DNA of 6,879 nucleotides from Candidatus Peregrinibacteria bacterium (GTDB taxonomy: Bacteria > Patescibacteriota > Gracilibacteria > UBA1369 > UM-FILTER-53-11): assembly GCA_023245725.1 (NCBI GenBank), contig JAHFJU010000068.1:1-6879 (forward strand). The letters are read 5' to 3'. Below are positions 4,074-6,879 of this stretch, piece by piece; positions within the stretch are counted from its first letter, which is position 1; the number at the start of each line of letters is the position of its first letter. Position numbers and translations under genes: made by a program. The notes below the pieces were generated by a model. That model was not told the DNA's origin, did not search any database, and saw nothing but the letters and a program-made list of their open reading frames with translations.

Positions 4074-6879
4074 TTACATCGTGATATCTGTCGTATATGT
4101 GTTCGCATACGTATTGCGAGATGTAAAAAGTGAAGATTCACGATCTAAGTCGCCGTAAGTAGGGAGAGTGTCGGGGATAATAAATCCTCGGCGCTCTTTT
4201 TCTTTCACAGGTAATAAATTTAGTAACCTGCTTATTTGGTGTTGCGATTCTCGCGCGAAAGCGATAGCCGCTTGCATCTGAACTGTTGAAATAGGGTTAT
4301 CTGATTTCTGTTGGGCTTTTATATATGTGTCCAATTTTTTGTATGTATCAATAATTGAAGGAATTATTTGATCGACCAGTACAGATTTATCAGGGAAAAA
4401 AGTGGGAGTAAGGTCTTCTTCAGAATTATCTTTTTCAGGAACATCACTTAATTTATCTAGTGTTGTTTTTAGAGGCACACTATCTCTCACGGATTTCCAC
4501 AATATATATGAAGCTAAATTATCAACATTTATGCCAAGATTTTCTGCTGAGTCTCCAAACGACGCGACTATCCAGCGGTTCAAAGAAATATTAATTTCTT
4601 CGCCAGAGACTAAGGATCTTGCGTCTATTAATGCTGTAAAGAATTTCTCTTTGTCATCGTTGTTATTTAAATGATCATCAATAGTCTGTCCGCAGTTTAG
4701 TGATGTTAGGCATTTTAGTGTAGTTTTTTCATCTACTGTACGCTGTGCAGATCCTCTAGCGGTTTCGGCATAATAACTTTTATTCATAAGTGCAGATATA
4801 CGACCCGCTAAAGCCGTATTCCCTGTTGTATATGTTTCTCTTGATAGTTCTTTCATGTTCTCTATCATTCTAAGTCTTCGCTGTACGGCAAAAACTTTGT
4901 TACTCATGCTGCGAATTGCTTCGAGTTGAATAAGCATCGCTTCGAGGTCTGCCTCTTTTTCTATCACCGATTCAGGTAAAGCATCTGAGCCTCTTTTAGC
5001 TTCACGATATGTAATGAGTCCGTTGGCAGCGAGAAATGACTGGAATAGTTTGTCTATATCGTACGCTAAATACATCGCACTCTTTCCTGTATCAGTTGTT
5101 AATATAGGAGGGTGTTTGCGTTGTTCATCATTACCTGTTTTTGCTGTGAGAAGCGAAAGTCGGGCTTTCAAAGTTGTATAAAGTTCGAGAACATCGGCGT
5201 CGATAGATGCCGTTTTAAGTCCCTCCAGGTTTGTTAAACCAAGTAAAGTTTCATCAAAATGTTCAAATTCAGGTTCTTTAAAGATTTTTTCAGCTTCGTC
5301 TACTTCACCTAGAAGAGCCATGACTCTGCACAAATTTAGAATTGTTTTTGGAGTTCTTTCTCCGGAAGAAAATTTTTCTTTTAAACGTAGAAGTAGCGGC
5401 CTAGTTCCTTCGTTTACTGCAAATAGAGTATGAATCGACAATAGATCGTGTTGAGAATAATATTCTTTGTCTTCGCTTTCTCCGGGTGCCCTCATCATGT
5501 TTGAAGGTCGAGAGTCTGTAGGTTCTCCTAGCGTGTTCAGCTTGTAACGAAGCGCTGTATTCTCTAGTAATTCTACGAGATCGCCAATATCTGAACAGTT
5601 AGAGAGAGATTCTTCAAAAAGTGCATTTAGTGCTTTTGTTCGTTTGTCATAATCATCTGCAAATGTATTATCTCTATGTTCGGCCTGAGCGTGATATAGA
5701 ATTGCGCCCCAGATGTCTTCTGGTTTTAAGATAGGAGATTCTTTGAATAGTGATGAATAACTGATTTTTTCGAGACCAAGTTTCTCAATATTTGGATCTT
5801 CATTGAAAGTTCGAATAAGTGCGCAAATTTCAGCGAAAGCCGGAATCAAATATGATTGCATCTGTGCATTTCTAAGGTCTCCTCCTATATCTTCAGCCGA
5901 TGCGAAATAAACTGAGTTCGTTGTCTCTGCTGTTTTGCATGCATTGACTAGGTGTTCTCGAATGCGTGATATTTGTTGTTTTGCCTCAGCAATTCTCGCA
6001 GCCTCATTAGGCGTGTATGGTTCCGTTGCCTGAACTCCGCAGGCACGAATATTTGCATCAGATATATCGGCGATTAGTTCAAATCGTGTAGAGGATAAGA
6101 AAAATTTAAAATAATCATTATTAACGTAAGAATCTAATATTTTTGCATCTGCGCCATATGCTAAATCACACGCGGCAAGAAGTTGATCTATTTGTGCATG
6201 TGGTCGTGGTTCGAGTCCTCCAGCCTCTCTTTTTTGGGTAGTAGACATATACCTATAGGCGTGAGTCAAAGAGGCTAGTGCAACAACTGCGGCGTTGTAG
6301 TTTCCTGTACTCATAGCCATTTCAAGAACTGTTTTTGCCGAATGCAAAGCCCCGTTAAAATCTCCAAGATATTTTTGCATTCGTCCCACAGTTTCAAGAG
6401 TTCTAGTAAATATTGGAGGAGGAATTGCCGTTGGTTTATCGGCTGCAATCGCCAATAATGCTTTTGAGCTATCTGCAATTGACTTAGCCATTTCGCGATC
6501 TTGTTCATTCGTTGCGTGGTAACTTTCTGCCAAAAAACTGTCACGTTCTCTTCCTGCAGCAATTCCTCCTGTGCCTATCCCTTTTCCTAATTCTATATTT
6601 GGTTTTTCTAGTCGCTCCGATAATTCACCAAGTGGAGTCATCACGTCTCTTGCGCGAATAAACTCAACAACAATTGGCGAAGGTATTCCATGGTTTCTTC
6701 TCGCATGTTCTAAATTATATTCTTCCAATTGCGGTTGCGCGGCTGAAATAATCGATTTGAGTTGATTCATGAGGCTTGTTTTTTCGCCATCGGGAATCTG
6801 TCTATTGCGTAACGCTCTGAAATAAAGTCTTTCTGCACTAAGGGCCAAATTTGCAATTATTTCTTGAGATTCATATATA
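4074..6879 (-). CDS. Large helical TPR-like protein, 5' end outside the window (at least 924 aa)
   Basis: Unrecognised, almost entirely alpha-helical soluble protein with no signal peptide or membrane span in the visible part. Numbering from the TTG at 6848, two stretches resemble tetratricopeptide repeats: residues 151-200 (KYLGDFNGALHSAKTVLEMA, then TGNYNAAVVALASLTHAYRY) and 501-525 (VMALLGEVDEAEKIFKE). A glycine-rich hinge lies at 86-99 and a charged, probably flexible linker at 801-815. The TPR likeness suggests a scaffold for protein partners in the cytoplasm. The TTG at 6848 is probably not the real start: the same frame stays open to the window edge and reads IYESQEIIANLALSAERL, a continuous helix, and no ribosome binding site precedes the TTG. 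The gene is therefore likely longer and 5'-truncated here. It converges on the small membrane protein gene, with 3 bp between stop codons. Confidence 0.85.
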   Translation of the reverse strand, partial: IYESQEIIANLALSAERLYFRALRNRQIPDGEKTSLMNQLKSIISAAQPQLEEYNLEHARRNHGIPSPIVVEFIRARDVMTPLGELSERLEKPNIELGKGIGTGGIAAGRERDSFLAESYHATNEQDREMAKSIADSSKALLAIAADKPTAIPPPIFTRTLETVGRMQKYLGDFNGALHSAKTVLEMAMSTGNYNAAVVALASLTHAYRYMSTTQKREAGGLEPRPHAQIDQLLAACDLAYGADAKILDSYVNNDYFKFFLSSTRFELIADISDANIRACGVQATEPYTPNEAARIAEAKQQISRIREHLVNACKTAETTNSVYFASAEDIGGDLRNAQMQSYLIPAFAEICALIRTFNEDPNIEKLGLEKISYSSLFKESPILKPEDIWGAILYHAQAEHRDNTFADDYDKRTKALNALFEESLSNCSDIGDLVELLENTALRYKLNTLGEPTDSRPSNMMRAPGESEDKEYYSQHDLLSIHTLFAVNEGTRPLLLRLKEKFSSGERTPKTILNLCRVMALLGEVDEAEKIFKEPEFEHFDETLLGLTNLEGLKTASIDADVLELYTTLKARLSLLTAKTGNDEQRKHPPILTTDTGKSAMYLAYDIDKLFQSFLAANGLITYREAKRGSDALPESVIEKEADLEAMLIQLEAIRSMSNKVFAVQRRLRMIENMKELSRETYTTGNTALAGRISALMNKSYYAETARGSAQRTVDEKTTLKCLTSLNCGQTIDDHLNNNDDKEKFFTALIDARSLVSGEEINISLNRWIVASFGDSAENLGINVDNLASYILWKSVRDSVPLKTTLDKLSDVPEKDNSEEDLTPTFFPDKSVLVDQIIPSIIDTYKKLDTYIKAQQKSDNPISTVQMQAAIAFARESQHQISRLLNLLPVKEKERRGFIIPDTLPTYGDLDRESSLFTSRNTYANTYTTDITM

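Noticed and set aside
4088..4110. Possible hairpin GTATATG...CATACG as a bidirectional terminator
   Set aside because: The pairing is short and interrupted, lacks a T-tract on either strand, and lies within coding sequence.
4402..4674. 90-aa plus-strand frame inside the large minus-strand gene
   Set aside because: No promoter or ribosome binding site, and it is fully contained in a much longer open frame with a coherent helical product.
6311..6562. 83-aa minus-strand frame overlapping the large gene in another frame
   Set aside because: Composition is skewed to Gln, Leu and Lys as expected from a frame-shifted reading of helical coding sequence, with no initiation signals.
6571..6765. 64-aa plus-strand frame with Ser/Cys-rich translation
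   Set aside because: Antisense shadow of the large gene, with no upstream signals.
1..6879. Recoded TGA (glycine) as in Gracilibacteria or Absconditabacteria
   Set aside because: Long frames contain no in-frame TGA and glycine is encoded by ordinary GGN codons, although the lack of TGA stops among six genes first suggested it.
1..6879. CRISPR array, prophage, transposase or toxin-antitoxin module
   Set aside because: No regularly spaced repeats, integrase or transposase motifs, or recognisable toxin folds were seen; the small-plus-large gene pair at 209-1740 lacks toxin or antitoxin features.

Overview
This is a gene-dense window of roughly 40% GC (estimated by eye, not counted). It has five complete genes on the plus strand and one large gene on the minus strand that runs off the right edge. 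Only one product is a familiar household enzyme, ribulose-phosphate 3-epimerase (rpe). The others are two small unknown proteins, a protein that looks like a divergent member of the TraB/GumN/Tiki or EreA/ChaN hydrolase folds, a two-domain protein with a long Pro/Ala-rich linker, and a very large helical TPR-like protein. The mix of short gaps, mostly absent Shine-Dalgarno sequences, A-rich or near-zero leaders and unrecognisable proteins around a core sugar-phosphate gene suggests a candidate phyla radiation (Patescibacteria-like) bacterium. That is an inference from style; no marker gene here proves it. The genetic code looks standard: about 2,100 codons of long open frames contain no in-frame TGA, so the TGA-as-glycine code of Gracilibacteria and Absconditabacteria is not in use. 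All six genes stop at TAA or TAG.

Layout. Positions 3-100 hold a GC-rich structured element closed by a perfect 11-bp inverted repeat, with strong inner hairpins. An extended -10 promoter at 187-195 precedes a two-gene unit: a 70-aa basic protein and, 8 bp later, the 436-aa putative TraB/ChaN-like protein. rpe (1759-2448) follows with a consensus extended -10 so close to its ATG that its mRNA should be essentially leaderless. A 435-aa unknown protein (2485-3792) has its own promoter and a palindrome over the predicted start site. A 71-aa single-pass membrane protein (3855-4070) has the best promoter in the window and C-ending codons typical of high expression. It converges with the 924-aa or longer helical protein (minus strand, from 4074) with only 3 bp between the two stop codons.

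No shared pathway can be shown. rpe would serve the non-oxidative pentose phosphate route. The recurring TGn plus -10 element before four of the five plus-strand genes suggests mostly independent transcription units. No CRISPR array, insertion sequence, tRNA, rRNA or recognisable defence system is visible.
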